From Odobenus rosmarus divergens (Eukaryota > Chordata > Mammalia > Carnivora > Odobenidae): 64,000 bases of DNA. The stretch lies in NCBI RefSeq assembly GCF_000321225.1, contig NW_004451878.1, positions 198,410 to 262,409 on the forward strand, in the 5' to 3' direction. Below are positions 42,761 through 54,265 of the stretch, piece after piece (position 1 is the first letter of the stretch; each line of letters begins with the position of its first letter). The translations under genes were made by a program, and so were the position numbers. The notes beneath the pieces are model-generated. The model saw nothing but the letters and a program-made list of their open reading frames with translations, ran no database searches and had not been told where the DNA came from.

Positions 42761-43959
42761 ACACAGCCCTCCTTCATCCACAAATACTGAACACCCACCT
42801 TGTGCCAAGAACTGGACTACGAGGTGCTCCTGGAATCATAGGGGTTCAGTACATAGTTACTGGAGACAAGGTGAACAGGTGAAAAATTCAAACCCCAGAA
42901 GTAAAGAGGCAGCATGGGCTACAGAGGAAAGACCATGGACTTGGGAATCAGCAAATCCTGGCCCTTCTGGGAGCATCAGTCTCATTTATAAAATGTGTCT
43001 GGCCCACTGCTAACATCCAGGAGCCCTCAAAGCCTGTTTTTCAGCTCTGTGTCCATCTAAGGTTGATCCTGCCCTCGTCCCGACACCCCCGCCACCCATT
43101 CTCACAGGACGTAAACCAATGTTGGTGTTATTTGAAGCTGAAGCAAAGCTGGATGGTAAATGTAATAGAAGAGGGTGTCATCCCTCCATGCCTTTCACCC
43201 TAAAACTAATGGAAATGACTTTTCACTAATCTCTTGTCTGGAATTATTCATGCCACGGTACTCCTCATCAGGGAAAGGCATTTGGGAATTTCAAACATAA
43301 AAAGTTGCCCCAGACTTGCTTTTTCCCTGAAAAAAAGTATCCAGCAAGGTTAGGAAAACACAAGCGAAATCAGTAAAATAAATACAAGATGTGGGCCTTA
43401 GGATTCAACCAACACACATTTTTGCCAGCCAGAGGCAGAAGGGTGAGCTATCGCCTGGATACTTCATCTGCTTATTCACACTCTGGCTGGTTCTCTGCCC
43501 TGTGGTCTTGCTGACCTCCATGCCAGGTTCTGGGTTTGGGACTAAAGGCAATTTATGCATTAGATCAGACTCTTCTCTTTCCTACCTTCTCCTACTCTGG
43601 GGTCGTTGGCTGGAACATGCCGAGAGGCAGCCAAGTTATATCAGCAAAGGAATGGAGTATCGAAGTTCAGGGGCAGGGACCATGGGCAAGGCTAGGGCTA
43701 GCCCCATCTTAGCTGGGCAAAAAAGAGGAAGGAAAATCTGGGCCTCCCTGAGGTCTGGGGAAATAATATCCATCCCCTACATTTGTAAATATGAGCTGTT
43801 TCACACACCGGCCTGAGCCCTGCCGAGTTTCCAAAGACACAGAGTGTCAGGGTCATTGAACCAGACTTTATAAAAATCTGTATTTGTAAAAACCGCCCTC
43901 GGCTGCTTCCAAAGATCAATGGCTCTGAAACTACCTATTTATTACACACATCGAATATT

Positions 43960-44110
43960 AGCATTCTTTTACCATGCTATTTCATTTTAATCTCCTCACT
44001 ACTATGGGAGAGATGATTCTATTTGCCTGAAGAACTGAGGTCCAGAGAACCAAAGTGACTTCCTAGAGTCACACAGTTGTGCCTCGAACCCAGGTCCTTA
44101 GGCTCTGAGA
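43960..44110 (-). mobile_element. MIR element
   Basis: The antisense words are 'ctatttcattttaatctcctcac', 'gcctgaagaactgaggtccagagaaccaaagtgac', 'gtcacacagttgtgcctcgaacccaggtcc'. Confidence 0.82.
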
Positions 44111-46059
44111 GCAGCACTGATGCTCACTTGGAGAGATGTGCTTTGGAGTCAGACATCCCGGCTCCACGTAAGCAGGGTGCCTGGCACATGTAAGCACTCA
44201 ATAAATCACTTTCCACTTCCTTGGGCTAAAGCCACTCAACGAGGGAGCTGAGTTTGGCACAGCCAGGATTTAAAAACCCATCCTAGAAGATCCTAGAGCC
44301 GTTTGGGTTCTTTACTTAGTAGTAGCAGTGGAGATTCAGCTGGGACTGCACACCGAGCCGCGGTGGTCAGTCCTCGCCTCGCGCCCCCTTCCTTCATGCC
44401 TCCTTACCGAAGACATTCCCGGGACCCGGCCAAGACCCACAAGTGGGAGCTGCGACCCTGTCTTGAATGAGCTCTGTGACCTGACTGCAGCCATTTCAGG
44501 GGGAGCCGCGGGTCTAGCTCTCTTGAGCCTTTGTCTCTACAGAGACGATGGGGCTCTGAATCTCTGGGAACAGTCTACGGCTTTTTTGAGAAAGGAGCTA
44601 ATACAGCAGCAGTGGAAGCCCCTTGGGGAGAAAATGTTGGCTAAGCACACAGTATTTTTATCTTCTTGACAGCTTCCTCTTGGGGCTTATCAGACTCCCA
44701 AGCAGGTGGATGATGCTCTGTCTAGACCCAAACAGAGCTGTCTCCTTCCAGGCTCCTTAGCGCCCATAAAGAAGTGAGAAGCACATGTGAACAGGTTTTA
44801 GCGACATGCTTCAGCATTCAGAGTCTCACATCCCTGCCCCAATTGTCCAGGAACCAGGGGCTCAGAGCTGGTTATCTAGCTCAAGAACTCCGCCTCGTCC
44901 CACCAGAAACATGGCCGTGGTGTCCCCAAGCCTCTGAAAACTGCTGGAAGCCTGTCTTCCCTGGTGGAGCCATCCCACCAAACTGGGATGTGTGTGGGCT
45001 CTTACTTTCTAGTAGTAAGATTTGCTTTCCAAGTAGGACAAGGTCCTAAAGCTGAAAACTTCCCTAGAGTTTCCTGGGAATGACATCTCTGGGCCTGGAC
45101 CAAGGGACCCAGGACTTGGATGGAAACGTACGAGCTCGGCTCCACAGGCCTCCCCGGAAGCTGTCCCACTGACGATCCTTGTGCGCTGTTTTTCTGAGAC
45201 ACAGAGAGGCAGAGAGCCTCTCTGAAAGTGGGCAGAGCAGCTTTAGAATGGCTGAGAGCTCGCACCTCCTAAACCCCGTGGACCAGCTGCAAAGCCTTCA
45301 CTGCCTCGCGCCATCGGCCACGGTGGTCACTTGGGTGAGTTTTACTCCAAATCTCATTTTGGAACAACAACAAAAAAGATGATTTGTTCAAAAGGAAGGC
45401 CTCCCTAAGGACATGTGAAAGGTTCTGGGATCGCGCTTGGAAGCGGAGGGTGTTCAGGTGGGGTGTGTGTGGCACAAAGGAACGGACTATGGCTATGAAC
45501 TCTGACCTCATGGTCTGATGTCAGCCCGGGGGGAGCCGGCTCAGTCCCTGGAACCACCAGTCTTCACTGTTAATAAGTAAAGGGCTTCTGTTGCCCGGGG
45601 AAACGAAATTTCCACCAAAGGAAGAAATTCCTGGAATAAACTGATGGGAGGAAGAAAGGAAGGAGTGAGGGCAAAGATGGATAGAAAAATTTTCCTTTAA
45701 GTTATTTTGAAATAGCTGGAATGTTTATCTTACTAGGATGCCTGTGGAACAGGGGACATGAACTAGATGACACTGCAAAGGTCCTTCTGACTGATTATTT
45801 TAGAAAAACCAATGCCATTCCCTAGGATCTACTGTGTGTTGGGGGGGGGGTTGGTAAACAGGTGGAGGGGGTAGGAGTTGGAGGGGGCAGTACATCCTAT
45901 GGGGCCCCGCTGTCTGCCATCCACCTCCAGGCCACTAGGGGTCTCTGCTGATCCACCAGCTCAGATTGCTCTTCCCCAAACCTCCCCAAGCCTCCCGGGA
46001 GGACAGGTCTGTGGGCTAACTGGCCTGGGCTGGGGGGTGGGGACTTGGTCTGGGGTGCC

Positions 46060-46312
46060 TCACTTCTGCTGGAAAGCTTGGTCTGGACTCATCCTGGGCA
46101 TGCCCGTGGCCCATGCTCTTGACTCCTTCAATGCTTCCTGGTGGCCTGATATACTGGACATAAAGCATAATGGTTCTCTTTCTTATGCGTGTGTCTTCTT
46201 TCCCTAGCTTTGGTTGCAGATATTTTGAGGGAAAGAGTGTTCTTTCTTTGAATTCCCCCAAACTGCCCACCACAGTGTTGGGTGCATGATAGATGCTCAA
46301 TAAATGCATGGC
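46060..46312 (+). mobile_element. L2 3' end fragment
   Basis: The tail 'ccccaaactgcccaccacagtgttgggtgcatgatagatgctcaataaatgcatggcctgac' is the L2 3' end. The left limit is uncertain. Confidence 0.6.
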
Positions 46313-46335
46313 CTGACTGGGCTTTGGCCCTGGGA

Positions 46336-46341
46336 TGGTTT

Positions 46342-46372
<31 letters not shown>

Positions 46373-46382
46373 CGTGCGTGTG
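46336..46382. repeat. (GT)n microsatellite
   Basis: A GT run with gcgtgcgtgt interruptions at its right end lies in a PKNOX2 intron. Confidence 0.95.
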
Positions 46383-47339
46383 TCTTACAGGGGTGGGGAG
46401 GTTGACCCTGTCCCCAGACACGCTGTTCCTGGCAGTGTCCCTCCATTCTGGCAGGGCCAGAGTCCTGTCTTTGGCTGGGAAGAGCTGGGCTCCCAAACTC
46501 AGGGAAGCCAACACATGTCAACAAGCCACCTAATCCTATTGCTGTTCTGTTCCTGCTGGGGGCTTTAGGCTCAAGGGAAAGGCGCTTCTCGCCCGTGGGG
46601 ACCAGGGGCAGCTACCACTCTTAAGGAACATTCCTTCTGGGAAGGAGAGAACTGCTCAGGTTTCACTGGCCTGGCAGGAAGGGTGGTCCTCATGGTGTTC
46701 CTGGCACCCCCCGAGCTGGAGGGCTGGGGGCTCGGATGGCGGAAGGGACAGCTTTGATGGCTATGGTGAGAGCGAAGCAGGTAGCTCCCGGAACTCTACT
46801 TCCTGTCGCTGCGGTCCAAGGGTGCCCCCTTTCCATCTCAGTGGTGATCTTGCAGGATAGGTCACCTCCCCCTCCTCCCACCGGCCTTAAAACTCCCTGG
46901 TCAAATCCAAGTGGATGCTTGGCCACCGGGCAGTACTTCCAGGGGGTGACTGAGGGGACTGTCCCCCACCTCCTTGACCTCCTGCTAATCTAGAGAATGC
47001 AAACTCCCTGTAGGTCAGGAGGCAAGTCCACCTGCCCCAGGTAGGGGTGTCCTCACTGGCCGCTTCCCATTTTTTTTAGAGAGTTAGCAGAGCTATAGAG
47101 TTCTATCTGCTCTGCCAAGCCCCACATCTCAGAGCTGGGTTCACGCTGTGCCTTTCTTCTCCCAATTAGCTAGTCTAAAGTCTTGCTTCCCAGCAACGGG
47201 TTTCTGGGTTTCTTGCTCTCTAGTCTCCAAATCGCTGCTCTAGAGTTAAGGGGGTCACCCCTCCCCACCCAGGGCCCAGGCCCCCTGGTTCTTCCTATGT
47301 GTCACACAAAAAAACCAAAGACTTATTATTAAGTAGAAC

Positions 47340-47510
47340 ATAGACTCCAGAGTAACCTATCTCAGTCCCTCCTGCTTACTTGAGCCAGTGTCTTAACTTC
47401 TCTGAGCTTCTCTTTCCTGGGGGAGAAAATCATGGGCTCCTTGCAGCCTTGTTGTGAGGAGTAAATAAGGTAATATATGTAAAGCACACAGTAGATACGG
47501 TGTTTGAGAT
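47340..47510 (+). mobile_element. MIR fragment
   Basis: The sense words 'agactccagagtaacctatctcag', 'ccagtgtcttaacttctctgagcttc' and 'gtaaataaggtaatatatgtaaagcacacagtag' follow the MIR consensus. Confidence 0.78.
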
Positions 47511-47645
47511 GTAGAGGAGGTTCGGGAAATGTTGACATTCTCCCTGCTCCCTGCCAGTTCTTCCTGGAGTGGCACACGAGGGGGCTACTCAATTAATTTG
47601 CCTCCGACATGTTTCCGACATGTTCCCTTACCCCATTACCTACGT

Positions 47646-47818
47646 TCCCCATTAAATCTCCCATCTTTGGTGATTCGCCATCCTTTTCAGCCTCAAAGCA
47701 TAACTCCTCCAACTTGGTTGCAAGATAGTCCCTTGTTATATCTGGAGGTCAGAGATCCTGCCATATCCACTTTGAGGTCCCTGGAACTCAGCAGGCTCAG
47801 TTGTGCTTGAACAGATTC
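47646..47818. repeat. 173-bp segment duplicated at 49445-49617
   Basis: This stretch (tccccattaaatctcccatc ... gtgcttgaacagattc) recurs 1,799 bp downstream with one mismatch (47723 A versus 49522 T). The second copy ends exactly at the N gap, which points to misassembly. I take this copy as the genuine locus because its flanks continue smoothly. Confidence 0.93.
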
Positions 47819-49206
47819 ATGGGGCCGGAATGAATGACCCCTCGTCCTTACCAGCTCCTTCTCTCCAGGGATTCTGAAAGGCTGTCTCTGTTCCTTACCT
47901 TCTCCCAGGCTTCTCTCTACACCAGGAGCACTCACTTTTGGCGCTCCCAAATAGCCTACCACCCGCTCCCCCTCTCCTTTCTTCCTTCGGAAGTCCTCCC
48001 AAGGCCAGAGAACCTGCAACTTCTCCAATCACAATGGGCAAAATCCTCCTGCTGGCCTATCTAATCCATGCTGAGGTTTGCTCATTCTGTCTCCAGGCAG
48101 GAACAGACTGTGGCCATGAGAGTGTACAGGCTTTCTCTGGGAGGAGGGGGAAGGGGGCTGAGCAGTCACGGGGGTAACCTGAAGCCACACATGTGGTTTG
48201 TTCAATCCAGACCCCTGTCTCTGGCTGCTCCTTTCCTGCCTGCCTCAATGTTCCCTCGACCCGGAGCCTTCTATGGCTCACATAACTTATCTAGATCCTC
48301 AGGTGTGACTCACAGCTCCCTCGCACTGAGATTGGGAGCTCCTTTTGGATAATTCACTCATGCTCTCATAGGACCTAGCACGGTGCAATGCCCCCCAAAT
48401 GCTTGGTGACTGAGAACTTCGGCTCAGTCCGATTTGCCCTGTGATAGGGCCCTGGCTTAGATCCAGCCCCACTGAAGAAAGAGGGGGGAGTTTCAAGTCA
48501 AATTAATACTTGAGCAAGGCGGGAGTTAGGTTCTCTCTAGTTGGTTTATGCCCTCTAGGAAAAGCCAGGAGAAGCCTGTCCAACAGAAGTCAGAGTCTAG
48601 AGTGAGCCTCCTTACCAAGGAGGCTGCCCTTGCAAGAAGCCTGGGCTCGGAGGTGTGAGGAAGCTTGGATGTCTTCAGGTGCAGGTGGAACAGGATGGCT
48701 TCCTGGGGACGTGGGAAAAACTAGCTGTGGCCCAATTCCTTGGGAAACCTGGTTCAGCTCTCCGGCTTGGTGGAAGCCGTTTCCCTTACTCCCTACCCGC
48801 CTCCCACCCCCAAGAGACAGCTCACATTCAGAAATGGAAGGCCAAGCAGGGAAGGTGCCCAACTGCCATAGAGCTGAACGGGGACACAGTATGGCATGTG
48901 GGGCGGGTGGGGGGGTGGGGACACCAATTTGAATACAAAAATGTCTCCCACTTTGCAACACAAGGCCAAATGATTAGCACCCAGGGAAAAACATGAGCCA
49001 GCAGTTTGCAACAAAGCTGGCGGGCACCTGGAATGTTGATCCTGAGGATCATGTTCCAGAGGGGAGACACCCCTCCCTGGGCCAGGCTGGTGCTCAATGC
49101 GGCTATTTCAGGCTGGGGTATTAAGGCTGAACCATGACGAATGTGAACCATTGTTTGTGTGCGTGCGCACACACCCCCCCCCCGCCCCCGCCACGGGCAC
49201 ACCCCT

Positions 49207-49208
<2 letters not shown>

Positions 49209-49238
<30 letters not shown>
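49209..49238. repeat. (CA)n microsatellite
   Basis: About 15 CA units are preceded by a C/G-rich run (accccccccccgcccccgcc). Both are hard-to-sequence tracts lying 400 bp before the assembly gap. Confidence 0.95.
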
Positions 49239-49239
<1 letters not shown>

Positions 49240-49353
49240 CCCAGACACTCTTTTTCTCTCTTCTTTCCCATATTGGCTCCCATGCCCTGATCCCCAGGCC
49301 AGCTTCCTGCACACAAAGTCTCTTGGCAGCTGAGGCCTCTCCTTCCCTAGGAA

Positions 49354-49448
49354 GGCCCGTCCAGCCCCACATCCCCCAGCCCAGGGAGAGTGACAGGAGC
49401 CTTCCCTGGGAATGTGGACAGCACGTGGCGCGTCCTACGCACCCTCCC
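49354..49448. repeat. 95-bp flank repeat, copy 1 (assembly-artefact candidate)
   Basis: It is identical over 95 bp to 49668-49762, at an offset of 314 bp. Between the copies lie only the 173-bp foreign copy and 50 Ns. Collapsing the copies would restore one continuous sequence. Confidence 0.93.
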
Positions 49449-49617
49449 CATTAAATCTCCCATCTTTGGTGATTCGCCATCCTTTTCAGCCTCAAAGCAT
49501 AACTCCTCCAACTTGGTTGCATGATAGTCCCTTGTTATATCTGGAGGTCAGAGATCCTGCCATATCCACTTTGAGGTCCCTGGAACTCAGCAGGCTCAGT
49601 TGTGCTTGAACAGATTC
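49445..49617. repeat. Copy of 47646-47818 adjoining the gap
   Basis: The sequence is 172/173 identical to the upstream segment and is cut off at the first N. It overlaps the 95-bp flank repeat by four bases (tccc), as expected for an overlap-based false join. Confidence 0.93.
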
Positions 49618-49667
49618 NNNNNNNNNNNNNNNNNNNNNNNNNNNNNNNNNNNNNNNNNNNNNNNNNN
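49618..49667. other. Assembly gap (50 N)
   Basis: There are exactly 50 unknown bases, a placeholder length rather than a measured gap. ORFs drawn through it are meaningless. Confidence 0.99.
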
Positions 49668-49762
49668 GGCCCGTCCAGCCCCACATCCCCCAGCCCAGGG
49701 AGAGTGACAGGAGCCTTCCCTGGGAATGTGGACAGCACGTGGCGCGTCCTACGCACCCTCCC
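49668..49762. repeat. 95-bp flank repeat, copy 2
   Basis: It is an exact copy of 49354-49448. After 49762 the sequence continues into unique DNA (tcctccacgcacctggcttc). Confidence 0.93.
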
Positions 49763-50039
49763 TCCTCCACGCACCTGGCTTCGCACTGACCCTGCACCTT
49801 CCCAGCCTGCCCCTTCATCCCCCAGCCCTCAGCTGCTGCCGTTCCTTTTCTCTCTCTTTTCCACCTGGGGCCTCCTCAGCCTCACTTCCCTTCTCCTCTA
49901 GACCTTCATCCTTCCTCTGCCTCCCTCCAGAGTTGTCCTTCTCTGCCTTTATCTTTCTTCTGATTTCTCCTTCCCTCCTTTGGCTTCCTCTGGCCTCCCT
50001 TGATCTGTGTCCATCTGTCTCCTTGTCTTACTTCTTTCC

Positions 50040-50500
50040 ACAGATATTTACTGGCCGTCCACGCATCAGACCTTGGGTGAGCCGCCACCAGGCGTGGGTT
50101 ATAACTGCATATAAAATAGTGTCTGTACTCAAAACACATCTGTTATCTAGGAGAGGAGAATAACACTTAATACCAGCGACTCTGAGATAAAGTGACATGG
50201 GATATTTACATATAAGTGGCCCCCAGTGTTCCAGCACTTAGTTGGGAGAAAGAAAAGGCCTTTCTGGATGGGGCTTCAGAGAGGCCTCCAGGGGAGAGCA
50301 GCCTTGTTACTGTCCTTGGGAAGAGGCCGGGTTTGGTCCTGCAGAGCTGTGGAAGTGTCGTCCGAGCAGACAGGCATGGGGGAATGTGGACCTGGGAGCG
50401 CCTTGACTATCAGGCGAAAGGATGAGAAAACCCTGAGGACAATCAGAGCTTTTGAGCAGAAGGACATGAACAGAGTCTTAGGACCATAAATCCAGCAGCA
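50040..50500. mobile_element. Old L2-type interspersed repeat
   Basis: 'cagatatttactggccgtcc', 'gtctgtactcaaaacacatctgttatctaggagagg' and 'gcttcagagaggcctccaggggagagcag' appear in the order seen in common ancient L2-like repeats. It is heavily diverged. Confidence 0.5.
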
Positions 50501-50516
50501 GAAGCTGAAGAGGCAT

Positions 50517-50592
50517 GTGTATGTGTGTTTGTGTTTGTGGTGTGCGTGTGTGTGTGTGCGCGTGTGCGTGTGTGCGTGTGTGCGTGTGTGTG
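50517..50592. repeat. Imperfect (GT)n microsatellite
   Basis: A 75-bp GT-rich tract has gtttgtgtttgtgg and gcgcgtgtgcgtg interruptions. Confidence 0.93.
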
Positions 50593-51239
50593 GAGGGCCG
50601 AGGGCTAGCCAGAGAGGACAGGTGAACAGGTTAGGAATCCATGGCAGCAGCGTGTGTCTGATTATCTCATTTACCCACTGAAGTCTGAACCTAGTAGGTG
50701 GCGGCAAGGCAGAGGCAATGAAAGGGACAAGTTTGAGAAATTCCAAATAGGAACATCTTGCCAAGTGTCCTGTTTTCTTTTTCGAGTTTGTCTTTGTTTT
50801 TGCCTGATTATCTGAGTTCCTCTTTCTAGGCAGATCAGAAGCCTTTCTGCGGTGGCCACCCCAGGGCCAGCTTGGCTGTCAGGCAGAGATCTGATATTTA
50901 CAATGACGGGAATCAAAGTTCTCTCCTCTTTCCTCAAAGCTCAGAGGCCCCGAAGGCTGGGATCTCCCAGGAGGACTGACTTTCGCAGGCAGCGACTCTG
51001 TGCCCTGGCTCACCCAGAGCCCGTGTTATCCATCTCTGCCAACCCCACGTCCCCAGTGGCCCTGCCTGCAGCAGACTGCCTTGTCGGCCCCAGGACCCCA
51101 ACCTGGAGGGGGCCCGCTGTGGCTGCTAAGCCCTCTGGCCCTCCACTCCTACCCCACTACCCTGGTACAGCTCCAGTGTCAGCCCTTGAGGTAGACTTGG
51201 AGAGCCCAGGAGGGGAAATCCAGAGCCTCTCCAAGGACC

Positions 51240-51760
51240 TGATTATTTCCAAAGACTTGTGCTAATTTTCTGATATGATCCTCACATCTCTGTGAGGCAC
51301 TAAATCCTCATTACTTTTCCTGACCGATGCATTCTAATTAGATCAACACTTAAAAAAAATTCACAATAGCCACAGGATGGCTTTCCATCTCATTAACTCC
51401 TCACTTATTATTTTCATGAAAATTACTGATAAAAATGTGCATCTCCATTTGCTGAGGCTTCACAGCCTCCTCAGCTCCTATCTTGCATCTCTCCCGTCAC
51501 CAGGCTGCGCAGCGTCGCCATAGTAACCCACAATAATAGAAACTAATAAATTACAAACGAGATGCTCGTTGAGCAATTATTGTCCTCTTTTATGCAAGTT
51601 TCTTGCTAATTTTGATCATAAGGGAAAGTACAATAAGACTCTGAAGGAATGAGTCTATTTCAAGAGAATATTAGCAAGCAGAAGCCTGGGCGGCTGTTTT
51701 TAGATCTGTAATAAAGTGAGTTGGTGATTTCAAGCAATGGGAAGAGGAAATAAACTTCTT
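51240..51760. promoter_or_regulatory. PKNOX2: Putative conserved non-coding element with RFX X-box
   Basis: The unique sequence is rich in homeobox/POU/SOX-like words: ATTCTAATTAGATC, CACAATAATAG, GCAATTATTGTCC, TTTATGCAAGTTTC, TTGATCATAA. A perfect palindromic RFX X-box, GTCGCCATAGTAAC, is at 51514-51527 (GTYGCC-AT-RGYAAC). It contains no repeat signature and CpGs survive in an otherwise AT-rich stretch. It is about 1 kb downstream, in transcript sense, of PKNOX2 exon 52797-52985. An intronic enhancer is inferred, not shown. Confidence 0.45.
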
Positions 51761-52796
51761 GCCTCATGTCCCATGCAGTACTCACTGTTGAGTCCCACAG
51801 AGATCCCTTTGGATTTGTGCAAGGCGGGGCTGGCCTTCTAGGAGGCCCCCTGACCCTTCCCCTGCCTCTACAACCTGGAGGGATGGATCAAGTGTGCTGG
51901 TCCCTAAAGCTTAGAGATAAAAATGGCACCAGCTTTCTTAGGTGCTTTTTCCAGCGCCCATGATTCTTAGAAAGTTTACCCTTTTCCCCAAGCCTGATTG
52001 TCTCATGAGAAGAGGTTACTGTAAGCCTCCTGGGGCCCTCCATGTGTCTGTCCCAGACTCGGGAACTCAGTGGGAGGGAAGAAAGTGGTGAGCTATGGCT
52101 TACGTAGATGTCGGTGAGCCCGGTGGAAAGGCATCACCAGGCAGTTTTCTTAGCTCCGTATGGTTTGGGGAAAATATTCTGCCCTGGAGAGAAGAGCCCA
52201 TTCTCATCCAGAACACATAGCTGCCATTTCTACGTCCCCCAGTTCCCCCGATGAAGGTGGCGGGTGACTCTTGGCGGGGGGGGGGTGACTGGAGGTGACA
52301 TCCACAGTGGCCCTGAACCTTAGGAAGACAGATGAGCCAGGGTAGGGCGAGCAACTGGAAACTGATCCGGGAGAAGCAGTCGCATGGGAAGCTGTCCTCA
52401 TCTATGAGGTGGGCAAGATTCAGGGAAGGACCAAACCCTCCTTCTCAAGAACACAGAGAGCTCAGCAAGCCCTCTCGAGAAGTGTTCGGGGCTAAGAGGT
52501 CGGGGTCCATTGCCGGCTCTGCCCCTGCTTCATCTCAACACTTACGTGCATTTCTTAGGATATCTTGGGCCAGGAAGCCAGGAATCACTTTGGTCATTTT
52601 CTAAGGAATACCCATGCCCCAGTACGGTGAGTTCTGGTGCTGCCTGATGAACAGGAGTGGATCAGAGGAGGGCCCTCACGCTGAAAGTATCCAGTGAGTC
52701 TAAGCTACTTTCCTAGGCCACCAGGGGACCTTCAGACATTCCTACACCTGGCTTAGGAGCCTGGCTTAGGAGATAGGACCCAGCCTTGTGTGTTAC

Positions 52797-52985
52797 CTGT
52801 GAGTGAAGATTTATGGAGGGCTGATTGGGGGAGTAGGGTCCCCCGAGGTCATTCCTGAGCAAGTTATCGCTGTGCATCTTGGTTTTGAGGCAGGTGATGT
52901 ACCGGTTACAAAAGTCCTTGCAGAGTTCATTGACTTTCTCCAATTCCAGCAGGTGAATTCTCAGGACCTGGATTGCCTTCACCAT
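52797..52985 (-). CDS. PKNOX2: PKNOX2 exon: end of MEIS/PREP N-terminal (PBX-binding) domain
   Basis: The 189-bp, phase 0/0 exon has 63 codons, [20 protein letters not shown] through QPSINLHSQ. The leucine-rich helical segment ([20 protein letters not shown]) is part of the MEIS/PREP homology region that contacts PBX. The opening ATG is an internal Met, not a start codon. The acceptor AG (52987-52986) precedes it and the family has about 134 further residues upstream. The donor is gtaaca. With all downstream exons the window encodes 338 residues, consistent with a ~472-residue protein. Confidence 0.97.
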
Positions 52986-53959
52986 CTGAGGAGAGGAGGG
53001 GGGAGGTGAGCTCAGGTGTTCGTATCACACTCCTCCTGCCACCTTGACCTCCTAAGCCCCAAGTTCACCAGGGAGGAGAAGCCCATGCCCTGCCTTAGGC
53101 ATAAGCTTTCTCATCCACTGGATTTAAATTCTAGTTATGGTTTGCATGCTTTTAGCCCACTGTTAACACAACCGCTCTCGAGTAAATGGTATTTGGAGAA
53201 CCATCGAGCTAAAAGCCAGGTCTCTGGCCCCGACCCTGCCAGTCCTATCTGGGGGACCTCGGGCAACTGGTCTGCATCTTGTTGTTGGAAAAGTGGGGAT
53301 AACTATGCCCTCCTTAACAACCTTCTAGGTTTGTGGAAAGGATTGTAGGAGGGAACGTAGAAGCTGCAAAGTGTGGAGCGCTGAGCAGGCACGAGGAAGC
53401 TGGAGATCAGAGCTCTTGTGGGCGCCTCCAGAAGTCAGGGACTGTCTGTTCTTAAGCATGTATTCTGAGGGCCTCATGTGACACAGGTCACCTTGCAGAT
53501 GCCCCATTGATACTTGCTGACTGACGGGATCATCCCGCATGACTTAGCTGGGCTCTGAACACCAAGCTGTCCTGTGCCCTTTGGATTGTTGAACGTGTGA
53601 CTGTCCCTCTTCAGATGGACACTCCCCACCCTTCATGGCAAGAGGCTAGTTCTCAACTGGAGCTTTTCTCTTTATCATGGTTATTATTAGACCAAGACAA
53701 TTGCTACGGGCGGTTTGGAAGTCAAGGAGGAAAATAACTGCCCTTGACCCAATCACCCTAAAAGAATGATGATTTTTTTTTTCTTTTCCACAGGCATCTA
53801 TTTTAACATTGCTTTAGTCACTTTGTGCTTACAACTTTGTTAGTTTACCACATGTATTTTTCTATACAGCAGCACCATCTTCTCTATTGTCACTTCCAGC
53901 CTGCGAGCTTCTAGAAGGGAGAGAGGGTGTCTGATTTGCTCACCATGTTATCCTTGGCA

Positions 53960-54265
53960 CCAACACTCTGGACACTGAGTAAATATTTGTTGAATGGGTA
54001 AAAATTATTCAGTAAATATATTTTTAATTGTTGCCTATTATTTCATGTGTGCCCTCCTTAACCAATCCCTCATTGTTGGGCATTTAGGCTACTTCTAATT
54101 TTTCAATTTTATAAAAAGTGTTACAGTGACTGTTTTCCAAGCTTCCCGCTTTGAGTCATGTGTCTGCATTATTTCCTCAGGGTGAATTCCCAGAAGTGAC
54201 AGGAGAAAAAGCTATGGACATTCTTTTGGCTCATGATAAATACTGCCAAATTGCTTTTCAAAAAA
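53960..54265 (-). mobile_element. Antisense L1 fragment
   Basis: 'ccaatccctcattgttgggcatttaggctacttctaatttt', 'ttatttcctcagggtgaattcccagaagtgac' and 'ctgccaaattgcttttcaaaa' are the reverse complement of an old L1 3' region. It abuts the sense L1 that follows. Confidence 0.7.

Larger units (their letters stand above)
41040..52796 (-). other. PKNOX2: PKNOX2 intron (11.8 kb) containing an assembly gap
   Basis: Contents are an (AACC/AGCC)n tract, a MER5A-like element, MIR/L2 pieces, several (GT)n/(CA)n tracts, and the 50-N gap with duplicated flanks at 49.35-49.76 kb. A candidate conserved element lies at 51240-51760. Donor gtaaca follows ...LHSQ at 52796. True intron length is uncertain because of the gap. 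Confidence 0.85.
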
